From positions 1 to 35,863 of the forward strand of contig JAKSMW010000022.1 in assembly GCA_024400395.1 (NCBI GenBank): a DNA stretch of 35,863 nucleotides, in the 5' to 3' direction. Below are positions 25,318 to 33,310 of the stretch, one piece after another. The translations under genes were made by a program, and so were the position numbers. Positions within the stretch are counted from its first letter, which is position 1. Each line of letters opens with the position of its first letter. Source of the DNA: Bacteroidales bacterium. Lineage in GTDB: Bacteria > Bacteroidota > Bacteroidia > Bacteroidales > F082. Below the pieces are notes generated by a model. That model worked only from the letters and a program-made list of their open reading frames with translations. It was not told where the DNA came from and made no database searches.

Positions 25318-25350
25318 GAGCTGCGTAGCAGTTCCATATCCGTAAAAAAG
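25318..25350 (+). promoter_or_regulatory. Hairpin element, site B, before the sodium-dependent transporter
   Basis: A 7-bp stem GAGCTGC/GCAGTTC (one G:T pair) with loop GTA is followed by CATATCCGTAAAAAAG, then 5 bases, then the ATG at 25356. Site A upstream of C25 copy 2 has the same layout. The C:G pair of site A is T:A here, so pairing is kept while sequence changes. See the finding on this element. Confidence 0.6.
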
Positions 25351-25355
25351 AAAAT

Positions 25356-26708
25356 ATGGCAGAAAAAAAGAAAAGGGATCATTTTGGTTCAAAGATTGGT
25401 ATCATTGCGGCGGCGGTCGGGTCGGCTGTCGGCTTGGGTAACATTTACAGGTTTCCGTGCATGGCTGGCGAGAACGGCGGCGGGGCGTTCCTAATTGTGT
25501 ATATCGGGATAGTGTTGGCGCTCGGCCTCCCGATGATGGTCAGCGAGTTCGTTATCGGAAGACGGTCGCAGAGAAACCCTGTAGGCGCGTTCAAAACCTT
25601 GGCTTCAGGTGCGAAAGGCTGGCCGTTGATAGGTTACATGGGCGTGCTGTGCGGATTCCTCATCCTTACATTCTACACCACGGTGGCCGGCTGGACAATC
25701 GAGTCCGTTTATAAATCAATCATCAACTATTATCAGGGAAAAAATCTCGCAGAAATTGAACAAGGATTTAACGATTCCATTAACATGACTTTCAGGCCAT
25801 TGCTATGGCAGGCAGTGTTCATCTTCATCTCAGCTTTTGTCATCGTAAAAGGAATCGAGAAAGGCATCGAGAAATACTCAAAAATCCTGATGCCGACACT
25901 CACAGTGATACTTATTATATTGTGTGTCAAATCGTTGATGTTGCCGGGGGCTTTTGAAGGCATGAAGTTTCTCTTCAAACCCGACTTCTCTAAAATCGAC
26001 GGGCACGTGCTGATAAGCGCACTCGGACAAGTGTTCTTCTCGATGAGCCTCGGCATGGGAGCACTTATAACCTACGGCTCATACATCTCCAAGAAAGACA
26101 ACCTCGTCACCACCTCGCTGATGGTCGGACTGTCAGACACCTTCGTCGCAATCCTCGCCGGCATCATCATCTTCCCGGCGGCGTTCTCGTTCGGCATACG
26201 ACCAGAAGCCGGACCGTCGCTGGCGTTCAACACCCTGCCGTTGATTTTCAACCAAATGAAAGGCGGTTATTTCTTCTGCCTCATTTTCTTCATACTTCTC
26301 GTCATCGCTGCATGGACATCAGCGCTGTCGCTGTTCGAAGTCATAGTCTCTTACCTGACCGAAGAACTCAAGTTGTCACGACGGAAAGCCACAATATACA
26401 GTTCTGTAGGGGCATTCATTATCAGTATTTTAGCCGCCATGAGCCTGCACAATGACAGCAGTCTAACCATCTTCGGATTCACCGTTTTCGACGGCTTGGA
26501 CAAAATAACCTCAATGGTGCTTATGACACTCGGCGGACTTTTCACCGTGATATTCTTAGGGTGGAAAGTGAAAAAACAAGATTTCGAAGACGAGTTCACC
26601 AACGGCGGAATCGTCAATATGCGATTGAAGAAAATTTTTTATTTCATAATCAAATACTTGGCTCCAGTGGCGATCGCCGTCATCATGGTCAGCCAGTTCA
26701 TAATTTAA
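25356..26708 (+). CDS. Sodium-dependent transporter, neurotransmitter:sodium symporter (SNF/NSS) family
   Basis: The 450 residues have about 11 membrane segments in the LeuT fold. SKIGIIAAAVGSAVGLGNIYRFPCMAGENGGGAFLIVY is the conserved TM1 and start of TM2, with the unwound VGLGNIYRFP segment carrying Na+ and substrate contacts. ITYGSYI in TM6 and the later AFSFGIRPEAGPSLAFNTLP are also typical. Bacterial members take up amino acids such as Leu, Trp or Tyr with Na+; the substrate here is not known. It lies 18 bases before the HhH gene. Its leader carries the site B hairpin element. Confidence 0.94.
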   Translation: MAEKKKRDHFGSKIGIIAAAVGSAVGLGNIYRFPCMAGENGGGAFLIVYIGIVLALGLPMMVSEFVIGRRSQRNPVGAFKTLASGAKGWPLIGYMGVLCGFLILTFYTTVAGWTIESVYKSIINYYQGKNLAEIEQGFNDSINMTFRPLLWQAVFIFISAFVIVKGIEKGIEKYSKILMPTLTVILIILCVKSLMLPGAFEGMKFLFKPDFSKIDGHVLISALGQVFFSMSLGMGALITYGSYISKKDNLVTTSLMVGLSDTFVAILAGIIIFPAAFSFGIRPEAGPSLAFNTLPLIFNQMKGGYFFCLIFFILLVIAAWTSALSLFEVIVSYLTEELKLSRRKATIYSSVGAFIISILAAMSLHNDSSLTIFGFTVFDGLDKITSMVLMTLGGLFTVIFLGWKVKKQDFEDEFTNGGIVNMRLKKIFYFIIKYLAPVAIAVIMVSQFII

Positions 26709-26726
26709 AAAGTTGAAAAACTTTTT
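26707..26726 (+). other. Hairpin abutting the HhH gene start
   Basis: AAAAAGTT and AACTTTTT form an 8-bp AT-rich stem with GAAA loop, filling the gap between the transporter stop and the ATG at 26727. The GNRA-type loop and T-run could make a weak terminator, or a structure over the start. It may be chance in AT-rich DNA. Confidence 0.35.
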
Positions 26727-27485
26727 ATGAGCGACAATTTCAAGAGATACTTGACTTTCACTAAAAGTGAACGTATTGCAATAATATCAATTGTTGCGAT
26801 AATTGTCATTATATTGATTTGCAAATATTTACTGATAAAAAATCCACCAAAAAGGACAACATATCTTCACAACCTCGATTCAATAATCGAGACACAGCAA
26901 CGAGAAATAGATTCTCTGATGACCCTCGACTCGATAAAAAAAGCGGAACGAAGAGCCTCATACAAAAAACAAAATTTCGAATCTTCAAATAAGAAAACAA
27001 CTAACAAAAAAGATTGGGAAAAAAGTTTCAAGAGAGAACCTAAACGAAAAGACACCACACATTATCAATCATTTACAACAAAAACGATTCCGATTGTTGA
27101 CATCAACACCGCCGACACTACATTGTTGAAAGAACTGCCAGACATCGGTTCCTCTTTCGCAAAACGAATCGTCGAATACCGCGGGAAACTCGGCGGCTTC
27201 GTTGAAAGCCGACAGCTTCTTGAAGTCTATGGCATGGATTCGACACGTTACAAGAACATTGAAAATTACATAACCGTTGACAGCTTATTCAATGCCAACA
27301 AATTGAGAATCAATCACGATTCGTTCAAGGTGCTGAACAGGCATCCGTATTTGGAATACGACGACGTGAAGAAAATCGTGAATTATCGTGAGCAGAAAGG
27401 GCTGATAACATCGTGGGGGCAGCTTGAAAAAATCGTCGGAAAAGAACTTAAGCCGGATCTTGAATATTATTTGGATTTTGAATAA
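26727..27485 (+). CDS. Membrane-anchored helix-hairpin-helix protein (ComEA-like)
   Basis: The 252 residues have one N-terminal membrane helix (IAIISIVAIIVIILICKYLL), a Lys/Ser/Thr-rich linker (about 50-115) and helix-hairpin-helix repeats. VDINTADTTLLKELPDIGSSFAKRIVEYRGKLGGFVESRQLLEVYGM is the classic ComEA-type DNA-binding HhH pair; a second, weaker copy is DSFKVLNRHPYLEYDDVKKIVNYREQKGLITSWGQLEKI. ComEA binds incoming DNA outside the inner membrane during competence, but in Bacteroidetes this family's role is mostly untested. The gene ends 3 bases from the convergent rhomboid stop. Confidence 0.9.
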   Translation: MSDNFKRYLTFTKSERIAIISIVAIIVIILICKYLLIKNPPKRTTYLHNLDSIIETQQREIDSLMTLDSIKKAERRASYKKQNFESSNKKTTNKKDWEKSFKREPKRKDTTHYQSFTTKTIPIVDINTADTTLLKELPDIGSSFAKRIVEYRGKLGGFVESRQLLEVYGMDSTRYKNIENYITVDSLFNANKLRINHDSFKVLNRHPYLEYDDVKKIVNYREQKGLITSWGQLEKIVGKELKPDLEYYLDFE

Positions 27486-27488
27486 AAG

Positions 27489-28211
27489 CTATCCTCGTCT
27501 CCAACCTCTCGGATAACGCGGCACCGTGAGTTCCTCCTTCGGCGGCTCTGGAACATCCCAATATGGTTTTTCGCCATCGGCGGTCTCATCGTCATCGGAG
27601 TCGCCTTCGTCGCTATCGTCTTCATTATCATTTGACGGGCCTTCTTTCCGGTAGAAAAACGCCAAGATGATTCCGAACAGGAATCCGGCGAAATGACCCT
27701 CCCACGAGATGTTGTTTTCGACGGCGTATTTCGGGAAAAGCCCCCAGACGAGGCTTCCGTAAAGCAGAATCACGAGGAACGAGACCACGACAAGACCTTT
27801 GTTTTTCCTGATAAACCCGCTGACCATCAGGAAGAAAGCCATGCCGTAGATGAGTGCCGACGCACCCACATGACAGCCGCCGCCCGCACCGCACCACGTG
27901 AAAAGTCCGGTCGAAAACATCAAGACCAACCACACTTTTGTTGCGATGGTTCTGTAAAAATAATATAACATCGCACCCAACACTATGATTGGCAACGTAT
28001 TGGCAAGAAGATGCTCCCAACTTCCGTGGATGAAATGAAAAAGGAAAATCCCCGGAATCCCTTCTTTTTTCAAAGGCTGAATCCCGAGAAAAGAGAAATC
28101 CAAGCCGAACATCTCCTCGACAGCCTTCACCGCCCACATCACCACGACAAACGCCACGGGGATGATGAAACTGTTGAAAAAACGGTTCCTTTCCTCCTTG
28201 ATACCATTCAT
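27489..28211 (-). CDS. Rhomboid family intramembrane protease
   Basis: I chose the ATG at 28209-28211 (MNGIKEERNRFF), because longer frames use a TTG inside purE. The 240 residues have about six membrane helices. HGSWEHLLANTLPIIVLG holds the rhomboid His/Asn region, GGCHVGASALIYGMAFF the catalytic Ser (S118), and SWEGHFAGFLFGIILAF the catalytic His (H173). Instead of the usual GxSG, the motif reads GASA. The C-terminal tail (from about 185) is highly acidic (DNEDDSDEGDSDDDE) followed by a Pro-rich segment. It lies 41 bases after purE on the same strand. Substrates of bacterial rhomboids are mostly unknown; it may be slow or inactive given the motif change. Confidence 0.88.
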   Translation of the reverse strand: MNGIKEERNRFFNSFIIPVAFVVVMWAVKAVEEMFGLDFSFLGIQPLKKEGIPGIFLFHFIHGSWEHLLANTLPIIVLGAMLYYFYRTIATKVWLVLMFSTGLFTWCGAGGGCHVGASALIYGMAFFLMVSGFIRKNKGLVVVSFLVILLYGSLVWGLFPKYAVENNISWEGHFAGFLFGIILAFFYRKEGPSNDNEDDSDEGDSDDDETADGEKPYWDVPEPPKEELTVPRYPRGWRRG

Positions 28212-28252
28212 GTCATTAAAGTGTGATGAGCCAAGTCTCTCAACACTGAATA

Positions 28253-28756
28253 TCAATTTGTCTTGAATTTGTAATGAATGTCTTTAAGTTCGGCGTTGGC
28301 TTTGGCGATCTTGCCTTTCAGACCTTCCTTATAATCAACGACTTTCCTCATCATTTCCGGATTGCCGACGGCGAGGATTTGTGCTGCGAGTATCGCGGCG
28401 TTCAGCGAGGCGTTGATGCCGACTGTCGCGACGGGTATTCCCGGAGGCATCTGCACTATCGATAACAGCGCGTCCATCTCCATTCCGGATTTCACGGGTA
28501 TTCCGATGACCGGCAGCGGAGTCATCGCCGCTATCACACCTGGAAGATGCGCCGCCATCCCTGCCGCGGCGATGATGACCTTGATGCCGCGAGCCTGTGC
28601 GTTGCGGGCGAATTCTTCAACAAGTTCAGGAGTGCGATGCGCACTTAACGCATTCATTTCAAACGGGATTTCCATCTCGTCGAGGAAAGCCAGACCTTTC
28701 TCCAAAACCGGAAGGTCCGACGTGCTCCCCATTATTACACTTACAATCGGGTTCAT
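28253..28756 (-). CDS. purE: N5-carboxyaminoimidazole ribonucleotide mutase
   Basis: PurE converts N5-CAIR to CAIR in purine synthesis (cytosol, octamer). The 167-residue length is normal. VSVIMGSTSDLPVLEKGLAFLDEMEI is the phosphate-binding start, ALSAHRTPE the catalytic SAHR motif, IIAAAGMAAHLPGVIAAMTPLPVIGIPV the second glycine-rich region, and PPGIPVATVGINASLNAAILAAQIL the typical end. It has its own -7 box and diverges from hpt-adk, so three purine genes share one promoter region. Confidence 0.97.
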   Translation of the reverse strand: MNPIVSVIMGSTSDLPVLEKGLAFLDEMEIPFEMNALSAHRTPELVEEFARNAQARGIKVIIAAAGMAAHLPGVIAAMTPLPVIGIPVKSGMEMDALLSIVQMPPGIPVATVGINASLNAAILAAQILAVGNPEMMRKVVDYKEGLKGKIAKANAELKDIHYKFKTN

Positions 28757-28776
28757 GTTTTTCTGATAAATTTTTG

Positions 28777-28784
28777 CAAAAATA
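28777..28784 (-). promoter_or_regulatory. Bacteroidetes -7 box, purE
   Basis: On the - strand it reads TATTTTTG, 20 bases before the purE ATG. A weaker ATTG lies 21 bases upstream of it. Confidence 0.65.
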
Positions 28785-28847
28785 CATAAATTGATGCAAT
28801 CACCGCAATTTTATCAAGTTTATTTTCAAAACACTTAAAAAAAAGAT

Positions 28848-28855
28848 TATTTTTG
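28848..28855 (+). promoter_or_regulatory. Bacteroidetes -7 box, hpt-adk
   Basis: TATTTTTG matches TAnnTTTG, 44 bases before the ATG at 28900. It is divergent from the purE box, 63 bases away. I see no PurR-like operator, but none is well defined in this phylum. Confidence 0.65.
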
Positions 28856-28899
28856 CATCTGTTTTAATTATCCTTAACAAAAATTATAACCAATTGATT

Positions 28900-29439
28900 A
28901 TGAATGCTGTAAAAGTTCTTGACAAAGAATTTACGCCTTACATCCCGCAAGAGGAAATTGAACGCGAGATTCGCAGGGTGGCAAGAGAAATAGACCGTGA
29001 CATGGCAGAAAAAGATCCGTTGTTCCTTGTGATGCTCAACGGAGCGTTCATGTTCGCCTGCGAACTGTTCAAGACCATAGAAAATCCACACGAAATTCTG
29101 TTTGTCAAATACAAAACTTACGCGGGGACACAAAGCACCTACAACGCAAATGTGATAATCGGTGTTGAAGCCGAAGACATCAAAGGCCGCGACATCGTGG
29201 TGATTGAAGACATCATCGACTCGGGTTTCACGATGAGCCAGCTCTGCAAGGACCTGGAAAACGCAGGTGCGGCGAGCATTCACATCGCAACGATGCTTTT
29301 CAAGCCTAACGCTTTCAAATACAACTACAAAATCGATTACGTCGGCATGAACATCGACAACGAATTCATTGTCGGATACGGACTCGACTACAATGAATAC
29401 GGGCGCAATTTAAAGGAAATCTATAAAATTGTTGAATAA
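28900..29439 (+). CDS. hpt: Hypoxanthine phosphoribosyltransferase
   Basis: Salvages hypoxanthine (and perhaps guanine) to IMP (GMP) with PRPP. The start is the ATG at 28900 (MNAVKVLDKEF); an in-frame TTG 6 bases upstream is less likely. The 179 residues fit the family. IVVIEDIIDSGFTMSQL is the PRPP-binding loop, LFVMLNGAFMFACELFKTI-like residues (FLVMLNGAFMFACELF) form the first loop, FVKYKTYAGTQ is the flexible-loop region, and FKYNYKIDYVGMNIDNEFIVGYGLDYNE is the base-binding end. It lies 15 bases before adk. Confidence 0.95.
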   Translation: MNAVKVLDKEFTPYIPQEEIEREIRRVAREIDRDMAEKDPLFLVMLNGAFMFACELFKTIENPHEILFVKYKTYAGTQSTYNANVIIGVEAEDIKGRDIVVIEDIIDSGFTMSQLCKDLENAGAASIHIATMLFKPNAFKYNYKIDYVGMNIDNEFIVGYGLDYNEYGRNLKEIYKIVE

Positions 29440-29454
29440 AAAAATCGTAATATC

Positions 29455-30030
29455 ATGTTGAACATAATTCTTTTCGGGCCTCCAGGTGCGGGCAAAGGCA
29501 CTCAGTCACAACAACTTAAAGAAAAATACAATCTCACTTACCTTTCGACGGGCGACATCCTCCGCGAGGAGATGGCAGCCGAGACGGAGATCGGCAAGAA
29601 GGTGAAAGACATCATCAGCAAAGGCGGATTAGTCAGCGACGAGATCGTGGTCTCCATCATCAGAGGCAGGGTCGAAGCCAACCAGAAGTCGGCAGGTTTC
29701 CTCTTCGACGGATTCCCGCGCACCGTGCGTCAGGCAGAGATGTTAGACGGCATCATGAACGAGTTCTCGTTGAAAATCAACGCCGTCCTCAGCCTTGAAG
29801 TCCCCGAAGAAATCCTCATCAACCGCATGATCGAACGCGGCAAGACAAGCGGACGCGCCGATGACAACATCGACTCGATCAAGCACCGCTTCGTGGAATA
29901 CGACGAGAAGACAAAACCCGTCCTCGCCTATTACGAAAAACAAGGCAACCTCAAGGGAATCAACGGAGTAGGCCAAATTGAAGACATCTTCGCGACACTC
30001 TGCGGGGAGATTGACAAGATAAAAAAGTAG
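29455..30030 (+). CDS. adk: Adenylate kinase
   Basis: Interconverts ATP + AMP with 2 ADP. The 191 residues are the short-lid form. P-loop GPPGAGKGTQ (residues 8-17), AMP site YLSTGDILREEM and KGGLVSDEIVVSII, then GFLFDGFPRTVRQAEML, and RMIERGKTSGRADDNIDSIKHRF in place of the long zinc-type lid. The gene is probably cotranscribed with hpt. Its TAG stop is directly followed by AAAGTT repeats. Confidence 0.97.
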   Translation: MLNIILFGPPGAGKGTQSQQLKEKYNLTYLSTGDILREEMAAETEIGKKVKDIISKGGLVSDEIVVSIIRGRVEANQKSAGFLFDGFPRTVRQAEMLDGIMNEFSLKINAVLSLEVPEEILINRMIERGKTSGRADDNIDSIKHRFVEYDEKTKPVLAYYEKQGNLKGINGVGQIEDIFATLCGEIDKIKK

Positions 30031-30077
30031 AAAGTTGAAAGTTGAAAGTTGAAAGTTGAAAGTTATAAAGTTGAAAG
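30029..30077 (+). repeat. GAAAGTT array at the adk stop codon
   Basis: Five or so GAAAGTT units, then a variant ATAAAGTTGAAAGT, begin at the adk TAG stop. The 190-base gap to malQ also holds complementary ACTTT repeats (30119-30210), so the transcript could fold on itself. Confidence 0.8.
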
Positions 30078-30088
30078 TGCGCAAAGCG

Positions 30089-30096
30089 TAATTTTG
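30089..30096 (+). promoter_or_regulatory. Possible -7 box before malQ
   Basis: TAATTTTG matches TAnnTTTG, but is 124 bases before the malQ ATG and lacks a well-spaced -33 box (a GTTG ends 15 bases upstream). Confidence 0.3.
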
Positions 30097-30118
30097 ATTA
30101 TACAACATCGAAATCCTT

Positions 30119-30210
30119 AAAACTTTATAAACTTTACAAACTTTATATCTTTATAACTTTACAAACTTTATAACTTTATAACTTTATAACTTTATAAACT
30201 TTATAAACTC
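30119..30210 (+). repeat. ACTTTATA array before malQ
   Basis: About eleven 8-9 bp units built on ACTTT (ACTTTATAA, ACTTTACAA, ATAACTTT) run almost to the malQ ATG at 30221, ending in CGCAAACTCGC. They are complementary in sense to the AAAGTT array at 30029. Confidence 0.8.
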
Positions 30211-30220
30211 GCAAACTCGC

Positions 30221-31600
30221 ATGAATTACTTCGCGGGCGTTTCGGTTCCGATTTTTTCGTTGAGAAGCGACGACAGCTTCGGCATCGGTGAGTTCAACGA
30301 CCTCAAGAAACTCGCCGACTGGTGCGTCTTGGCCGGCCTGAAACTCATACAGATACTACCCGTCAACGACACGACGACCGACGGCGGATGGGGCGATTCT
30401 TATCCTTATAAATCGATGTCAACCAAGACGTTACATCCCATCTACCTCAATCTCGAAAAAGTCGGTATCTTGAAAGATGAGAATGAGCGGCTTTGTTTCA
30501 ACGAGAAGAAAAAAGAACTCAACGCCAAGGAGTTCGTCGATTACCCTGCGGTCTTCAAGGCGAAGATGGGATATCTGAGGAAAATCTTTGAACGTCAGGA
30601 TGATTTCAAGGATTTCTACGGCTTCCTGCAATATCATTGCGACAAGCAATTCACAGAAGCCGTTGATTATCTGCATAGTAAAGGCATCATGCTGAAAGGC
30701 GACCTGCCCATCGGGGTGAACCGAGACAGCGACGACGTGAAACAGAACCCACAGCTTTTCAACCTCGACATGGAGACCGGCGCACCGCCCGACGCCTTCG
30801 CCGCCGAAGGGCAGAACTGGGGTTTCCCGACGTACAACTGGGAAGAGATGGCGAAAGACGGCTTCGCTTGGTGGCGCGGCCGCGTCAAGTGGTTCGAGAA
30901 GTATTTCGATGCTTTGAGGATTGACCACATCCTCGGATTCTTCCGTATCTGGGAGATTCCGAAAGGCAGCCCCAACGCCTCGTTCGGGCACTACTCCCCC
31001 GCCGACCCGGTCCGCTGGGAGATTGAAGGAAGGGACAGGCTGTCGAGGATTTTCGGAAGTTCCAAGTTGTTGATTTGCGGCGAGGACCTCGGCATGGTGG
31101 CGCCGTGCGTCCCGGGCGTGATGCGCGAGCTCGGGATCTTGAGTCTCGAGGTGCAACGGATGCCGAAAAACAGCGGACGTCCGTTCAGCGACCCGCGCGA
31201 GAACCCGTACCTCAGCGTCGATACCACAGGCACACACGACATGCCTACTATCCGCGGATGGTGGGAGGAAAACCGCGAGCTGTCGGCGCGTTTCTATCAC
31301 GAAATGCTGCACCACACCGACAACCCGCCGTATTTCTGCGAACCGTACATCTGCAAGGAAATCATCGAACAACATCTGAAGTCAGCATCGCAGTGGGTCA
31401 TCATCCCGATTCAAGACTACATCGCGATGGACGGCGACTTCCGCTGGGAATGCACATGGGAGGAACAAATCAACAAACCCGCCGACCCGAACCACAAATG
31501 GAAATACAGGATGCACCAAAGCCTTGAACAACTCCTTGGCAATGAACAACTTAACAAGACCATATCCTCCCTTACGCAGAAACGGCAGGCAGAACCTTAA
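30221..31600 (+). CDS. malQ: Compact 4-alpha-glucanotransferase (GH77), DPE2-like without starch-binding domains
   Basis: GH77 disproportionates maltodextrins, moving glucan chains. The 459 residues start directly at the barrel (AGVSVPIFSLRSDDSFGIGEFNDL). The three catalytic residues are present: nucleophile D235 (RIDHILGFFRIWEIP), acid/base E288 (CGEDLGMV) and D340 (GTHDMP). RIDHILGFFRIWEIP and VMRELGILSLEVQRMPK resemble the DPE2-like type found in Bacteroidetes, but those enzymes usually have about 900 residues, with two N-terminal CBM20 domains and an insert between nucleophile and acid/base. Both are missing here: only 53 residues separate D235 and E288. It follows the repeat-filled gap after adk. 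Confidence 0.92.
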   Translation: MNYFAGVSVPIFSLRSDDSFGIGEFNDLKKLADWCVLAGLKLIQILPVNDTTTDGGWGDSYPYKSMSTKTLHPIYLNLEKVGILKDENERLCFNEKKKELNAKEFVDYPAVFKAKMGYLRKIFERQDDFKDFYGFLQYHCDKQFTEAVDYLHSKGIMLKGDLPIGVNRDSDDVKQNPQLFNLDMETGAPPDAFAAEGQNWGFPTYNWEEMAKDGFAWWRGRVKWFEKYFDALRIDHILGFFRIWEIPKGSPNASFGHYSPADPVRWEIEGRDRLSRIFGSSKLLICGEDLGMVAPCVPGVMRELGILSLEVQRMPKNSGRPFSDPRENPYLSVDTTGTHDMPTIRGWWEENRELSARFYHEMLHHTDNPPYFCEPYICKEIIEQHLKSASQWVIIPIQDYIAMDGDFRWECTWEEQINKPADPNHKWKYRMHQSLEQLLGNEQLNKTISSLTQKRQAEP

Positions 31601-31668
31601 CCTGTTGCCGATTTCTGGCGGAAAAACATCCGTTGACAATTAAATCTGCATGGCAAAAATCCCAAAGA

Positions 31669-33309
31669 TTATTTCAGGATTTCCTTGTATTCCTCGTTGA
31701 GAATCACCTCGAATGCGCATTCAAGGTCTTTGTCGTTCTGCAAAGCACTGATAATGCGACCTTTCTGATAGTAATAACGTCCTACAATCTCGTCTTTCAT
31801 CACCTCTTCAATCTCCGCACGGTTGTCGATGAGGTCTTTTTCCTTCTCCGCCTCAATGCGTGTCTTCACCTCGTTGACGTAAGGTTCAACCTCGGTCAGG
31901 TAGCCTTCGAGTTTCATGATTTTTTTGAGCTCGTCAATCTCCTTCTCGCTCTCTGACGTGAAAGTGAAGCCTTCGTCCTTCACGAACTGCATGAAGTCCT
32001 GATACGTCTCATCGCTGATTTTGAAGTCTTTAGGTCCCTTTATCGACTTATGTTCTCTGTAGAATTTGTTGGCGTATTTGAAGAAAAGGTTCTTGGTGTA
32101 CAGATGTGCTGTTATTGTTGACATCATCTCCGGCTCGATTTTCACGTCGGGTGTGATGCCGTGGCCTTCATATACTATTCTGCCGTTGGCTGTGCGGAAC
32201 TGCGGGCCGAGGGTGTCGTTTTTGGCCGTTGAGTCTACGGCGGCGCCTTTGCGTCGTTTCGCGTAGTCGATTTCCTGGATGCAGCGTTTGCTCGGCAGGT
32301 AGTAATGTGCCACGGTGACTTTCATCTGCGTGTTGTAGCTCAAAGGCATGATGTTCTGCACCAATCCCTTGCCGAATGTGCGTTGCCCGATGACGACGCC
32401 TCTGTCGAAGTCCTGGATGGAGCCGGAGACGATCTCCGAGGCTGACGCGCTGCTCTCGTTCACGAGGATCACGAGCGGGATGTCGAGATCGACAGGCTCG
32501 TTCCTTGTGAAGTGATTGTAGTTCTGGTCGGAGAGCTTGCCCTTTTGATAGACGACGAGTTTGTTCTTCGGGACGAACATGTTCACGATGTCAACGGCTT
32601 CGTTGAGCAGTCCGCCTCCGTTGCCTCTCAGGTCGATGATGAAACCTTTGAGGTCGTTGTTCTTCTTCATCTCAATGAAAATGTCCTTCAGTTCCTTGGC
32701 GCAGTCTTTGGTGAACTGCGAGAGCGTGGCGTAGCCGATGCCGTTGTCAAATACCGTCGAATAAGGGATGTTGTCGATTTTTATTTTCTCGCGTTTTATC
32801 TCTTTTATGATTGGTTCTTTGACTCCGTAACGTTGCATTTTCAGCGTGACCGTGGTGCCTGGCGTGCCTTTCAGGAGCTCGCTGATCTCGTCGGATTTCT
32901 TTTTGGTGACATCGATGCCGTTCACTTCAAGGAAAACGTCGCCGGCGATGAGCCCGGCCTTCTGTGCAGGGAAGCCCTCGTAAGGGTCGGCGATCTGCGT
33001 CTTGCCCTCAAAATATTGGATCGTCGAGCCGATGCCGCCGTATTCGCCCGTCGTCATCAGCTTGATGTCCTCGATATGTTCCTCGGCGATGAACACGGTG
33101 TAAGGGTCGAGGTTTTCGAGCATGGCGTTGATGGCGTCTTCGTTGAGTTCCGACGGGTTTATCTCGTCAACGTAATACATGTTCAAGACTCTCAACACGT
33201 TATTGTATATGTCAAGGCTCTTTGAGATTTCAAAGTTGTTCTGCTTGGTCTGTCCGCTGACCGATACGGCGATGAACGCCATGATGATAAGTGTCGCTAT
33301 TTTTTTCAT
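31669..33309 (-). CDS. C-terminal processing protease (S41, CtpA/Prc family)
   Basis: I chose the ATG at 33307-33309, which opens a signal peptide (MKKIATLIIMAFIAVSVSGQ); the longer frame starts in the repeat. The 546 residues have an N-terminal helix region, a PDZ domain (about 75-175: GIGSTIQYFEGKTQI, GLIAGDVFLEVNGIDV), and the S41 domain (GYATLSQF, FIIDLRGNGGGLLNEAVDIVNMF). Catalytic residues are S289 in SSASASEIVSG and K314 in QRTFGKG, 25 apart as in CtpA. The C-terminal region is helical and charged. It acts in the periplasm on protein C-termini. It is the last gene of the DUF4271-hemD-rnpA-yidD-ctpA set. Confidence 0.94.
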   Translation of the reverse strand: MKKIATLIIMAFIAVSVSGQTKQNNFEISKSLDIYNNVLRVLNMYYVDEINPSELNEDAINAMLENLDPYTVFIAEEHIEDIKLMTTGEYGGIGSTIQYFEGKTQIADPYEGFPAQKAGLIAGDVFLEVNGIDVTKKKSDEISELLKGTPGTTVTLKMQRYGVKEPIIKEIKREKIKIDNIPYSTVFDNGIGYATLSQFTKDCAKELKDIFIEMKKNNDLKGFIIDLRGNGGGLLNEAVDIVNMFVPKNKLVVYQKGKLSDQNYNHFTRNEPVDLDIPLVILVNESSASASEIVSGSIQDFDRGVVIGQRTFGKGLVQNIMPLSYNTQMKVTVAHYYLPSKRCIQEIDYAKRRKGAAVDSTAKNDTLGPQFRTANGRIVYEGHGITPDVKIEPEMMSTITAHLYTKNLFFKYANKFYREHKSIKGPKDFKISDETYQDFMQFVKDEGFTFTSESEKEIDELKKIMKLEGYLTEVEPYVNEVKTRIEAEKEKDLIDNRAEIEEVMKDEIVGRYYYQKGRIISALQNDKDLECAFEVILNEEYKEILK

Positions 33310-33310
33310 A

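Noticed and set aside
30431-31375. 314-codon open frame antisense to malQ
   Set aside because: Shadow of the conserved GH77 frame; residue bias typical of antisense frames.
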